Shown piece by piece: positions 1 through 6,248 of a stretch of DNA of 6,438 nucleotides. This DNA is from Selenomonas sp. (lineage in GTDB: Bacteria > Bacillota_C > Negativicutes > Selenomonadales > Selenomonadaceae): NCBI RefSeq assembly GCF_024699275.1, contig NZ_JAILPX010000141.1, forward strand, positions 1 through 6,438. The letters are read 5' to 3'. The notes beneath the pieces are model-generated. The model saw nothing but the letters and a program-made list of their open reading frames with translations, had not been told where the DNA came from and did no database searches. A program made the position numbers and the translations under genes. The number at the start of each line of letters is the position of its first letter. Within the stretch, counting starts at the first letter, position 1.

Positions 1-20
1 CACAGCTTTTTTTGAGTGCT

Positions 21-208
21 ATGACGCTAACGTGAGACATCTCTGGCAGCAGGATTTAAGACTTAAACCGCGAATATTGCGAATAAATGGATAGGCTAGC
101 GAATCATCAAATTTTTGATTTTTCGCTGATGGAAGCAGGAAAAATCGAAATCGTTCTCGTAAATTATATATAGCGTCTATGCTAAATGACTTGGTGAATA
201 TCCTGCAG
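21..208 (+). pseudogene. Decayed fragment of a hybrid-type histidine kinase (HisKA alpha-2 to linker)
   Basis: This stretch aligns collinearly with the intact kinase gene downstream (about 4500-4688). The best block, 108-205, matches 4590-4688 at roughly 66 of 98 positions by hand count, with one 1-nt gap and many of the changes at third positions. Conceptually it reads DFSLMEAGKIEI, then (after the gap near 171) SMLNDLVNIL, against DFSKIEAGKLEI and SMLNDLVNMI in the intact protein. Further left the match is weaker: an N-x-x-N-x-x-hydrophobic-G pattern at about 73-96, and an ATG-x-CTA-CGT-GAG pattern near 21-36 resembling MILRE. The reading frame is broken by an in-frame TAG at 171-173, the 1-nt shift and smaller indels. 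A possible extension at 224-240 (T-K-R-L-L-G against T-P-K-R-L-F-G) is weak. The phospho-His region would lie at or beyond the left edge. This is a remnant of a related kinase, with no functional product expected. Confidence 0.72.
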
Positions 209-260
209 CCGAGCAGTTTTACTACGAAAAGATTATTGGGATTTTTGGGGAAAGAAAAAA

Positions 261-271
261 GTCAGGCTGAC
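261..271. repeat. Short perfect palindrome GTCAG-G-CTGAC ahead of the first gene
   Basis: An 11-nt inverted repeat (5-nt arms, 1-nt centre) sits 16 nt before the AGGAGGG ribosome site of the first gene. GCTGAC, which contains its right arm, recurs at 282-287. It could be an operator half-site or simply chance in a short leader. No partner copy is seen elsewhere in the window, so it is listed only as an observed repeat. Confidence 0.25.
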
Positions 272-287
272 TGCAATGGATGCTGAC

Positions 288-294
288 AGGAGGG
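288..294 (+). promoter_or_regulatory. Ribosome binding site AGGAGGG that fixes the start at 301
   Basis: AGGAGGG lies 6 nt before the ATG at 301. The upstream in-frame ATG at 280 lies before this site and has no comparable site of its own, so 301 is the preferred start. Confidence 0.85.
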
Positions 295-300
295 ATCTAT

Positions 301-1077
301 ATGAGTGAGAAAAAAATAAAAAATGTGATTATCGTCATGTGCAAATACAGTGTGGTGGTGAAGGGTATCGAGCGCAGGCTCAAGGAAATGGGCTGCAAGG
401 TATCCATCATAACCCAGGACAAAGATAAGATGCCCAAGATGGATAAGGAAAAGGAATCAGCTACCTTTATCTTTTATCTGCCGAACAATATTATGGATGA
501 TGTCGTCAAGTTTAACTGGCTCGAACATATCTATGGCAAAATCCATGATTTGGAATGTGAATGTGAAGTAATCGTCATTGGCGATAAGAGTGAACGCGAT
601 GATTTGACGGGCAGGATTTTTGGCATGCTCCATGTGGGCTGGCTCGACAGACCCGTGAAGATGGAAGAATTGGAACTGGCTGTAACGGATGGGATTTTCC
701 CCGAAGTCGAGGGGAACAACAAGAAACACATCTTAATCGTGGATGATGACCCCTCGTATGCCAAAATGGTTCGCGAGTGGCTAAAAGATGTTTATCAAGT
801 CAGTATCGTCACTGCGGGGATACAGGCCATTACATTTCTGGCGAAAAAAAGCGTCGATATGATTCTGCTCGATTATGAAATGCCCGTAGTAGATGGTCCA
901 CAGGTCTTTCAAATGTTAAGACAGGAGCAATCCACCCAGGGGATTCCCGTTGTTTTCCTGACCGGCGTTGGCGGGAAGGACCAGGTAGAACGTGTATTAC
1001 AGCTGAAACCAACCGGCTATATTCTAAAATCCACCACAAAAGAAAAGCTGCTGAGCTACTTGCAGAAAAAGATTTGA
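301..1077 (+). CDS. Tandem receiver-domain protein: degenerate receiver plus intact receiver, no output domain
   Basis: This 258-residue protein starts at the ATG placed 6 nt after AGGAGGG. Residues about 142-258 form a canonical response-regulator receiver: acidic triplet D148-D150, phosphoacceptor D191 in LLDYEMP, T221 in FLTG, and K243 in YILKS. The usual Pro after that Lys is Ser here. Residues about 5-135 look like a second, degenerate receiver: a first strand KNVIIVM without the acidic pair, FIFYLP where the phosphorylated Asp should be, a VIVIG strand, and WLDRPVKMEEL resembling the end of a receiver with Arg in place of Lys. It should fold but not be phosphorylated. There is no DNA-binding, GGDEF or other output domain, so the protein probably acts by protein contact or as a phosphate sink. 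It is the first intact gene of the likely operon, and the downstream hybrid kinase is the obvious phosphodonor. The receiver call is firm; the role and the identity of the N-terminal half are inference. Confidence 0.85.
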   Translation: MSEKKIKNVIIVMCKYSVVVKGIERRLKEMGCKVSIITQDKDKMPKMDKEKESATFIFYLPNNIMDDVVKFNWLEHIYGKIHDLECECEVIVIGDKSERDDLTGRIFGMLHVGWLDRPVKMEELELAVTDGIFPEVEGNNKKHILIVDDDPSYAKMVREWLKDVYQVSIVTAGIQAITFLAKKSVDMILLDYEMPVVDGPQVFQMLRQEQSTQGIPVVFLTGVGGKDQVERVLQLKPTGYILKSTTKEKLLSYLQKKI

Positions 1078-1101
1078 ACAGCAGTGTGCCAGACGAAATG
1101 A

Positions 1102-1142
1102 AAGGAGGATGTCAGACAAGCGTGGGTATTCGAGAAAGGAGG
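1102..1142 (+). promoter_or_regulatory. Two successive Shine-Dalgarno sequences before the transporter gene
   Basis: AAGGAGG at 1102-1108 and AGGAGG at 1137-1142 (running on into a G tract to 1146) both precede the transporter gene. The second is 7 nt from the TTG at 1150 and sets that start. Each follows a CAGAC (1090-1094 and 1114-1118), so the pair may come from a small local duplication. The first has no well-spaced start codon: the ATG at 1109 is too close and the GTG at 1122 is 13 nt away. No terminator-like hairpin with a T run is seen in the 72-nt gap, which fits read-through from the gene before. Confidence 0.6.
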
Positions 1143-1149
1143 GGGGCTA

Positions 1150-3408
1150 TTGTTGGATGAAATCATGCAAATAAACGAAGTGGTCAATCACTTTGTCTGG
1201 GGCCCTCCCGGTCTTACTTTGCTGGTGGGGACAGGTATTTATCTGACGATTTTGCTCGGACTGCCCCAGCTCCGCTATTTCTTCCCGGCATTAGCCGAAG
1301 TATTCAGCTTTAGAAAGAAAAGCGAAGATGATAGTGCCATTTCCGCTTTTGCAGCGATGGCTACAGCGATGGCCGCGACGGTGGGAACCGGCAATGTGGC
1401 CGGGGTAGCGACAGCATTGCACCTGGGGGGACCCGGGGCACTTGTCTGGATGCTCATTTCGGCCTTTTTTGGCATGTGTACCAAGTTTGCAGAGATTACG
1501 CTGGCTGTTCATTATCGCCAAAAGGATGAAAATGGTGCTTGGCGCGGCGGGCCGATGTATGTACTGGAATATGGCCTCGGTGCGTGGGGCGGCGTATGGA
1601 AATACATCGGCAAGTTTCTGGCGGTTCTGTTTGCACTGTTTGCGCTGCTGGCTTTCTTGGGGATGGGGTCAGCAGTTCAGGCTAATTCCGTAGCGGAAGT
1701 GCTGTTCATGGGCTGGAATGTGGACCACCTGTACAGTGGTGTGATGATGGCAGGTGTGGTTGGTCTGGTCATCATCGGTGGACTCAGCAGCCTTTCCCGT
1801 GTAGCGTTGCTCGTCGTTCCTTTCATGGTCGTTTTTTATACGGTGGGCGCTGGCATTCTGATTTTGAGTTATTGGACGCAAATTCCGGTGGTTATCCTCA
1901 ATGCCTTCCATATGGCCTTCCATCCGGAACCTACAGTGGTCGCAGGTGGTGTAGCAGGCTGGTGCGTGATGGAAGCTATTCAACGCGGCATTGCCCGCGG
2001 CGTCTTTTCCAATGAGGCCGGGATGGGCTCGTCTCCGATGGCTTATGCCACGGCGGATAGTGTTCATCCTGTTCGGACAGGCTTCTATGGAATATTTGAG
2101 GTATTTTTGGATACCTTTGTGATCTGTACCATAACGGGGCTGGCTATTCTCGTGACCGGTACAATGACGTACTTTCCGGAACTTACGGGGGCGCAGCTCG
2201 TGCTCCAATCATTTGAGTTAGCGCTCGGCCCGGCTGGCAAGTACATCCTTTCCATCGGGCTGATGCTCTTTGCGTTCACGACGATATTGGGCTGGTATTG
2301 GTACGCGGAAACGGCCGTGACGTATCTGTTTGGTGTACGGTCCAAGGCCGTTATGAAACTGCTGCTGATTGTGATGATTATCGTTGGTGCTTCCGGTCTG
2401 CAGCTGACGGATGCCTCTGGCTATGAATTCCTGAACAATATCTGGAATATCTCGGACACGCTCAACGGGCTGATGGCCTTCCCAAACCTGATTGGCCTGC
2501 TGCTCCTTTCGTTGACATTGCGACGGATTGTAAAGGATTATGAGGTGCAAAAGGAACAGGCTGTAGATACAGCGGCGAAAAAGCCCATGTCTAAGGAATG
2601 GCGGTACCTGCTGATTGTATCGGCCTGTGCAGCTTTGCTGCCGTTGGCTATTATCGCCATTTACAATGGTTCGCGAGATACCGTCCACACGCAGGACGTT
2701 TCCTTGCAAACGGTAATGGACCGCGGACAGCTTGTCTTTGGCGTAGATGACACCTTCCCGCCGATGAGCTTTACCGATGAAAGCGGGGAATTTGTCGGGC
2801 TGGACATTGACCTGGCCCGTGAAATCTGCGCCCGTTTGGGCGTTAAATGCGTGGTACGTCCCATTGCCTGGAAGCATAAGGAAGAGGACCTTGCTAGCGG
2901 AAGAATTGACTGCGTGGGCAGTATGTCCGTAATTCCTCAGGCGAAAGAGCATATGAGCCTGACGGAACCTTATGTAAAAGATAATCTCGTCTTTGTCATT
3001 CGTGGTGACAGCAGTATTGTGTGGATGCATGACCTCAAGGGGAAAGTGATTGGGATGCAGGTTGGCTCCACGACATATGATGCTTTTCATGCATCGAACC
3101 TTTGTACGGACGCGGTAGTCGTTCCGCTGCCGGACAATATGGCTGTTCTCCAGCAGGTGAAAGAAAAGAAATGCGATGCCGGCCTCGTGGATTCGCTGGC
3201 TGCCTGTTACTTCATTCGATCTAATAGCGAGCGGTATTTTGTCCTTCACGACAGCCTTAGCGAAGAGGACCTGGCCTTGGGCTTTCGGAAAGAGGACAAA
3301 GAATTGTGCAACAGGGTACAAAAAATTCTTAGTGAAATGAAAGCTGACGGAACCTTAGGGAAAATTTCTCAAAAGTGGTTTGAGAGTGATATTATGATTG
3401 TCCGGTAA
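1150..3408 (+). CDS. AGCS-family sodium/amino-acid symporter fused to a family-3 solute-binding domain
   Basis: This 752-residue protein uses TTG at 1150 (or the adjacent TTG at 1153), 7 nt after AGGAGG; the first ATG (1165) is too far from that site. Residues about 10-460 form a complete alanine/glycine:cation symporter (Na_Ala_symp). Motifs seen include GTGN at 79-82, a signature region at 93-108 (GGPGALVWM followed by LISAFFG, differing from the family pattern as I recall it at V99 and L102), and NEAGMGS at 288-294. The usual family length is about 450-540 residues, so the remainder is an addition. Residues 458-484 are a basic, presumably cytoplasmic linker, 486-505 a further membrane helix, and about 518-745 an SBP_bac_3 flytrap domain (LVFGVDDTFPPMSF, GLDIDLA, GKVIGMQVGST, DAGLVDS). 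Positive charges before the extra helix place the flytrap outside the membrane. In the flytrap the usual ligand-binding Arg is A598, while S640/T641 and D681 remain. Substrate unknown; alanine, glycine or a related amino acid is plausible from the family. Confidence 0.92.
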   Translation: MLDEIMQINEVVNHFVWGPPGLTLLVGTGIYLTILLGLPQLRYFFPALAEVFSFRKKSEDDSAISAFAAMATAMAATVGTGNVAGVATALHLGGPGALVWMLISAFFGMCTKFAEITLAVHYRQKDENGAWRGGPMYVLEYGLGAWGGVWKYIGKFLAVLFALFALLAFLGMGSAVQANSVAEVLFMGWNVDHLYSGVMMAGVVGLVIIGGLSSLSRVALLVVPFMVVFYTVGAGILILSYWTQIPVVILNAFHMAFHPEPTVVAGGVAGWCVMEAIQRGIARGVFSNEAGMGSSPMAYATADSVHPVRTGFYGIFEVFLDTFVICTITGLAILVTGTMTYFPELTGAQLVLQSFELALGPAGKYILSIGLMLFAFTTILGWYWYAETAVTYLFGVRSKAVMKLLLIVMIIVGASGLQLTDASGYEFLNNIWNISDTLNGLMAFPNLIGLLLLSLTLRRIVKDYEVQKEQAVDTAAKKPMSKEWRYLLIVSACAALLPLAIIAIYNGSRDTVHTQDVSLQTVMDRGQLVFGVDDTFPPMSFTDESGEFVGLDIDLAREICARLGVKCVVRPIAWKHKEEDLASGRIDCVGSMSVIPQAKEHMSLTEPYVKDNLVFVIRGDSSIVWMHDLKGKVIGMQVGSTTYDAFHASNLCTDAVVVPLPDNMAVLQQVKEKKCDAGLVDSLAACYFIRSNSERYFVLHDSLSEEDLALGFRKEDKELCNRVQKILSEMKADGTLGKISQKWFESDIMIVR

Positions 3409-3416
3409 GCTCTGTC

Positions 3417-3423
3417 AGGAGGA
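3417..3423 (+). promoter_or_regulatory. Ribosome binding site AGGAGGA of the histidine kinase gene
   Basis: AGGAGGA lies 5 nt before the ATG at 3429, inside the 20-nt gap after the transporter stop codon. The tight spacing supports translation from the same message. A second ATG at 3433 is out of frame. Confidence 0.85.
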
Positions 3424-3428
3424 AGAAG

Positions 3429-6227
3429 ATGGATGCAAAACAACAAGAAAAAATGAATTCCGTCCTGAAGAGAGTAGACATGACCACGATTATCATCCTG
3501 TTTTTCCTGATGGTGGTTATGGCTTATTACGCCATGCTTCAGTCCGAAATGAAGCAGAAAATCATTGTCAAACAGGAACTGGTCGCCACCAGGTCAGCCA
3601 GTCAGATTAACGATTACCTGTCCACCGGTGTTGACATCATACGCGTGGCATCCTGCACCCTCGATGACATGATTCGCAAGGGGAAATCCCATGCGGAAAT
3701 GCGCGATTATTTGCTGAATCAGTCAGGCGCCATCGAGCACATCTCGGGGGGAAATTCAATGGGCCTGTATGCGATCGTGCAGGATGATTTCCTTGATGGC
3801 ACCGGGTGGACTCCCCATGCTGGTTTTGTACCACAGGAACGCCCTTGGTATGGCGGCGCAATGGCCAACATCGGTCATGTGGCCGTTGTGGACCCTTATC
3901 TTGATGCGCAAACCCATACCATGATGATTACCTTATCCAAGTCGCTCTGTGATGTCAAAAGCGTGGCCGCGATGGATTTCTCTCTGGGGCATCTGCAGAC
4001 GATAACGGAGGAACTGGCTGTCCATGGTGAATCGGATATCGAGATTGTCATGGACCGCAAGTATCAGGTGGTAGCCCATTCGGACAAGGCCGAAGTGGGG
4101 AAATGCTATCTGAATGAGGAAGGGACATTTGGCCGGGCGCTTATCGACAAGATGCGTTCTGCCGATGAAAAGTATTTTTCGTTCCGTTTTGGTGATGCCG
4201 AGTACATTGCCTATACGATGCCAGTGGCAAACAGCTGGCAATGTGTGTCGGTCTTTGATGCGACGTCCACCTTTGCGCAGCTCAGAAGAACATTCGTGCT
4301 GACCATCTTCGTGCTGCTGCTGGTGGTTTCCATATTGATGGTCATCATGACCCGTTACGAAAAGAAGACCCGGCTGGCGCAGGAACTCAACCAGAAAGCG
4401 GAGAGTGCGGCCTTAGCCAATGAGGCGAAGTCGGCATTTTTGTCGAACATGTCTCATGAAATCCGTACACCTATCAATGCCGTGCTGGGCATGAATGAAA
4501 TGATTCTGCGCGAGAGCCACGAGCCAAACGTAATCGAGTATGCCGAGAACCTTCGCAATGCGGGCAATACGCTCTTGGGGCTGATTAACGACATCCTCGA
4601 CTTTTCCAAAATCGAAGCAGGAAAGCTCGAAATCATCCCTGTGGATTATGACCTTTCGTCCATGCTGAACGATTTGGTCAATATGATTCATACGCGGGCG
4701 GATGCCAAGGGCTTGACGCTTTTGCTGGATTTCGATCAGGAGACGCCCAAGCGGCTCTTTGGTGACGAAGTCCGCGTCAAGCAGGTCATTACGAACATCC
4801 TGACCAATGCAGTCAAATATACGGAAAAGGGCAGTGTGACGCTGTCTATCGGTTTCGAGCACATTCCCGAGGAGCCGAACGACATAGAGCTCTGTGTGAT
4901 GGTCAAGGATACTGGCATCGGCATAAAGCCGGAGGATATGGAAAAGCTGTTTTCTAAGTTCGAACGCATTGAGGAAGAGCGTAACCGCAATGTGGAAGGC
5001 ACGGGCCTGGGGATGGCCATCACGATGAATCTGTTGGAAAAGATGGGTTCAGCTCTGCAGGTGGAAAGCACTTACGGTGTTGGCTCGACCTTCTCCTTCA
5101 AGTTGCGGCAGCGTGTTGTCAAATGGGAGCCGTTGGGGGATTACAAGGCATCCTATCAGGCACTGCTCAAAGGGCACAAGAAATATCATGAGAAATTCAC
5201 TGCACCGGAGGCCTTGGTGCTGATGGTGGATGATAACCCCATGAATCTGACGGTGTTCAAGAGCCTCATAAAGCAGACCCGGGTGCAGGTCGATACGGCT
5301 AACGATGGTGACGAGGGACTCTTGCTGGCGCAGGATAAAAAATACGATATCATCTTCCTTGACCATATGATGCCGCGCAAGGATGGCGTGGAGACGCTGC
5401 ATGAGCTAAAGAAACAGGCAGACGGCCCCAACTTTACTACGCCGGTAATCTGCTTGACTGCCAACGCCATTTCCGGGGCGCGGGAGCAGTATATGGAGGC
5501 TGGCTTCAACGATTATCTGACCAAGCCCATTGACACCGACAGGCTTGAGAAGATGCTGCTGGCCTATCTGCCCAAAGAAAAACTGCGGGCGGCTGGGCAC
5601 GAAGAAGTCATGGAGCAGGAGAATTTGGAGCTTCCGGATTGCCTTGCACCGCTGAAGGGCGCAGGTTGGCTGGATCTTAGCATTGGCATAAAGAACAGCG
5701 GCTCGGTCGAGGCCTATCTGCCGCTGTTGAAGATTTTCTATGACTCCATTGATGAAATGGCACCGGCTATCGAGGGCTTTTATGCGGACAGAAATCTCAA
5801 GGACTATACCATCAAGGTGCATGCGCTCAAGAGTTCGGCCAGAATAATTGGCGCCAAAGAATTCGGTGAAGAAGCGCAGCTGCTGGAAAATGCCGGCAAG
5901 GCCGGGAACATGGACTATATCCGGGCGCATCATGAAAACTTCATCGAGACGTATCGGGGATTTAAGGTTCAGTTGGCGAAAGTCTTTGAAGAAGGTCTCT
6001 TGGCGGCGGAAAATGAGAAACCCGAGGCGGATATGGAGCTTATGGAAGCAGTCTACGAAGAACTGCTGGCTGCGGCAGAAGAAATGGATTCCGACCGTCT
6101 CGAAGAGATTATCGCCGAGATGGATGATTACCGCATTCCGGAGACAGAGGCCGAACTTTATAAAAAGATTAAACAAGCAGTCGAACACTTTGAATACGAA
6201 ACCATTTTGTCCTTGCTTAATCATTAA
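3429..6227 (+). CDS. Membrane hybrid histidine kinase: dCache sensor, HisKA, HATPase, receiver, Hpt
   Basis: This 932-residue sensor kinase is probably the amino-acid sensor of the locus. Membrane helices at about 18-37 and 288-308 bracket a periplasmic dCache_1 domain (about 40-285). The membrane-distal half shows R138-x-W140-Y141, Y157-x-D159 and D183, matching the dCache_1AA amino-acid-binding pattern, with F133 where that pattern usually has Tyr. No HAMP domain is evident; a short charged helix (309-335) leads straight into HisKA with phospho-His H343 in SHEIRTP. The ATPase domain has N460 in the N box, G1 DTGIGI at 494-499, F box LFSKF at 507-511 and G2 GTGLGM at 524-529. The receiver (596-714) has D601/D602, phosphoacceptor D645, T677 and K699-P700. 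The Hpt domain (about 760-855) has H798 in HALKSS. An acidic helical tail of about 75 residues follows (856-932). All catalytic residues are intact, so a full His-Asp-His relay is expected. It starts 20 nt after the transporter fusion. The ligand assignment is inference from the motif. Confidence 0.95.
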   Translation: MDAKQQEKMNSVLKRVDMTTIIILFFLMVVMAYYAMLQSEMKQKIIVKQELVATRSASQINDYLSTGVDIIRVASCTLDDMIRKGKSHAEMRDYLLNQSGAIEHISGGNSMGLYAIVQDDFLDGTGWTPHAGFVPQERPWYGGAMANIGHVAVVDPYLDAQTHTMMITLSKSLCDVKSVAAMDFSLGHLQTITEELAVHGESDIEIVMDRKYQVVAHSDKAEVGKCYLNEEGTFGRALIDKMRSADEKYFSFRFGDAEYIAYTMPVANSWQCVSVFDATSTFAQLRRTFVLTIFVLLLVVSILMVIMTRYEKKTRLAQELNQKAESAALANEAKSAFLSNMSHEIRTPINAVLGMNEMILRESHEPNVIEYAENLRNAGNTLLGLINDILDFSKIEAGKLEIIPVDYDLSSMLNDLVNMIHTRADAKGLTLLLDFDQETPKRLFGDEVRVKQVITNILTNAVKYTEKGSVTLSIGFEHIPEEPNDIELCVMVKDTGIGIKPEDMEKLFSKFERIEEERNRNVEGTGLGMAITMNLLEKMGSALQVESTYGVGSTFSFKLRQRVVKWEPLGDYKASYQALLKGHKKYHEKFTAPEALVLMVDDNPMNLTVFKSLIKQTRVQVDTANDGDEGLLLAQDKKYDIIFLDHMMPRKDGVETLHELKKQADGPNFTTPVICLTANAISGAREQYMEAGFNDYLTKPIDTDRLEKMLLAYLPKEKLRAAGHEEVMEQENLELPDCLAPLKGAGWLDLSIGIKNSGSVEAYLPLLKIFYDSIDEMAPAIEGFYADRNLKDYTIKVHALKSSARIIGAKEFGEEAQLLENAGKAGNMDYIRAHHENFIETYRGFKVQLAKVFEEGLLAAENEKPEADMELMEAVYEELLAAAEEMDSDRLEEIIAEMDDYRIPETEAELYKKIKQAVEHFEYETILSLLNH

Positions 6228-6235
6228 AGGGGGAG

Positions 6236-6242
6236 AAGGGAG
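6236..6242 (+). promoter_or_regulatory. Ribosome binding site AAGGGAG of the downstream receiver gene
   Basis: A purine-rich run follows the kinase stop codon. AAGGGAG at 6236-6242 is 6 nt before the ATG at 6249. The 21-nt gap again suggests co-transcription with the kinase. Confidence 0.7.
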
Positions 6243-6248
6243 ATAACT

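Noticed and set aside
18..67. Resemblance of the left edge to the start of the last receiver gene (AMTL... and ...QD patterns)
   Set aside because: It needs two deletions totalling 7 nt within about 50 nt, and the same bases fit the kinase alignment in collinear order with the much stronger block to the right. The receiver match is probably coincidental.
144..260. Promoter candidates in the AT-rich leader (for example TATATA near 167-172 or TATGCT at 178-183)
   Set aside because: None has a convincing -35 hexamer at 16-18 nt, so no promoter is called; the operon promoter may also lie left of the window.
280..300. Upstream in-frame ATG at 280 as start of the first gene
   Set aside because: The AGGAGGG site lies between 280 and 301 and is correctly spaced only for 301; no ribosome site precedes 280.
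1098..1160. Possible 20-codon leader peptide from ATG 1098 (or GTG 1122), ending across the transporter start
   Set aside because: No start codon in this frame is properly spaced from a ribosome site, and no run of one amino acid or attenuator-like alternative hairpins is seen.
2218..3321. Long open frame of 367 codons on the minus strand
   Set aside because: It lies wholly opposite the transporter fusion, whose domains and motifs are clear. Its translation shows no recognisable domain and it is explained by codon bias of the real gene.
4353..4440. HAMP domain between the second membrane helix and HisKA
   Set aside because: Only about 30 residues separate the helix from the SHEIRTP region and no HAMP proline/glutamate pattern is visible.
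5406..6224. Open frame of 272 codons on the minus strand
   Set aside because: It lies opposite the receiver and Hpt part of the kinase, and its translation shows no domain features.
5848..6246. Plus-strand open frame of 132 codons overlapping the end of the kinase gene
   Set aside because: It is out of frame with the Hpt and tail coding sequence, is rich in Arg, Trp and Lys as expected of a shadow frame, and has no ribosome site.
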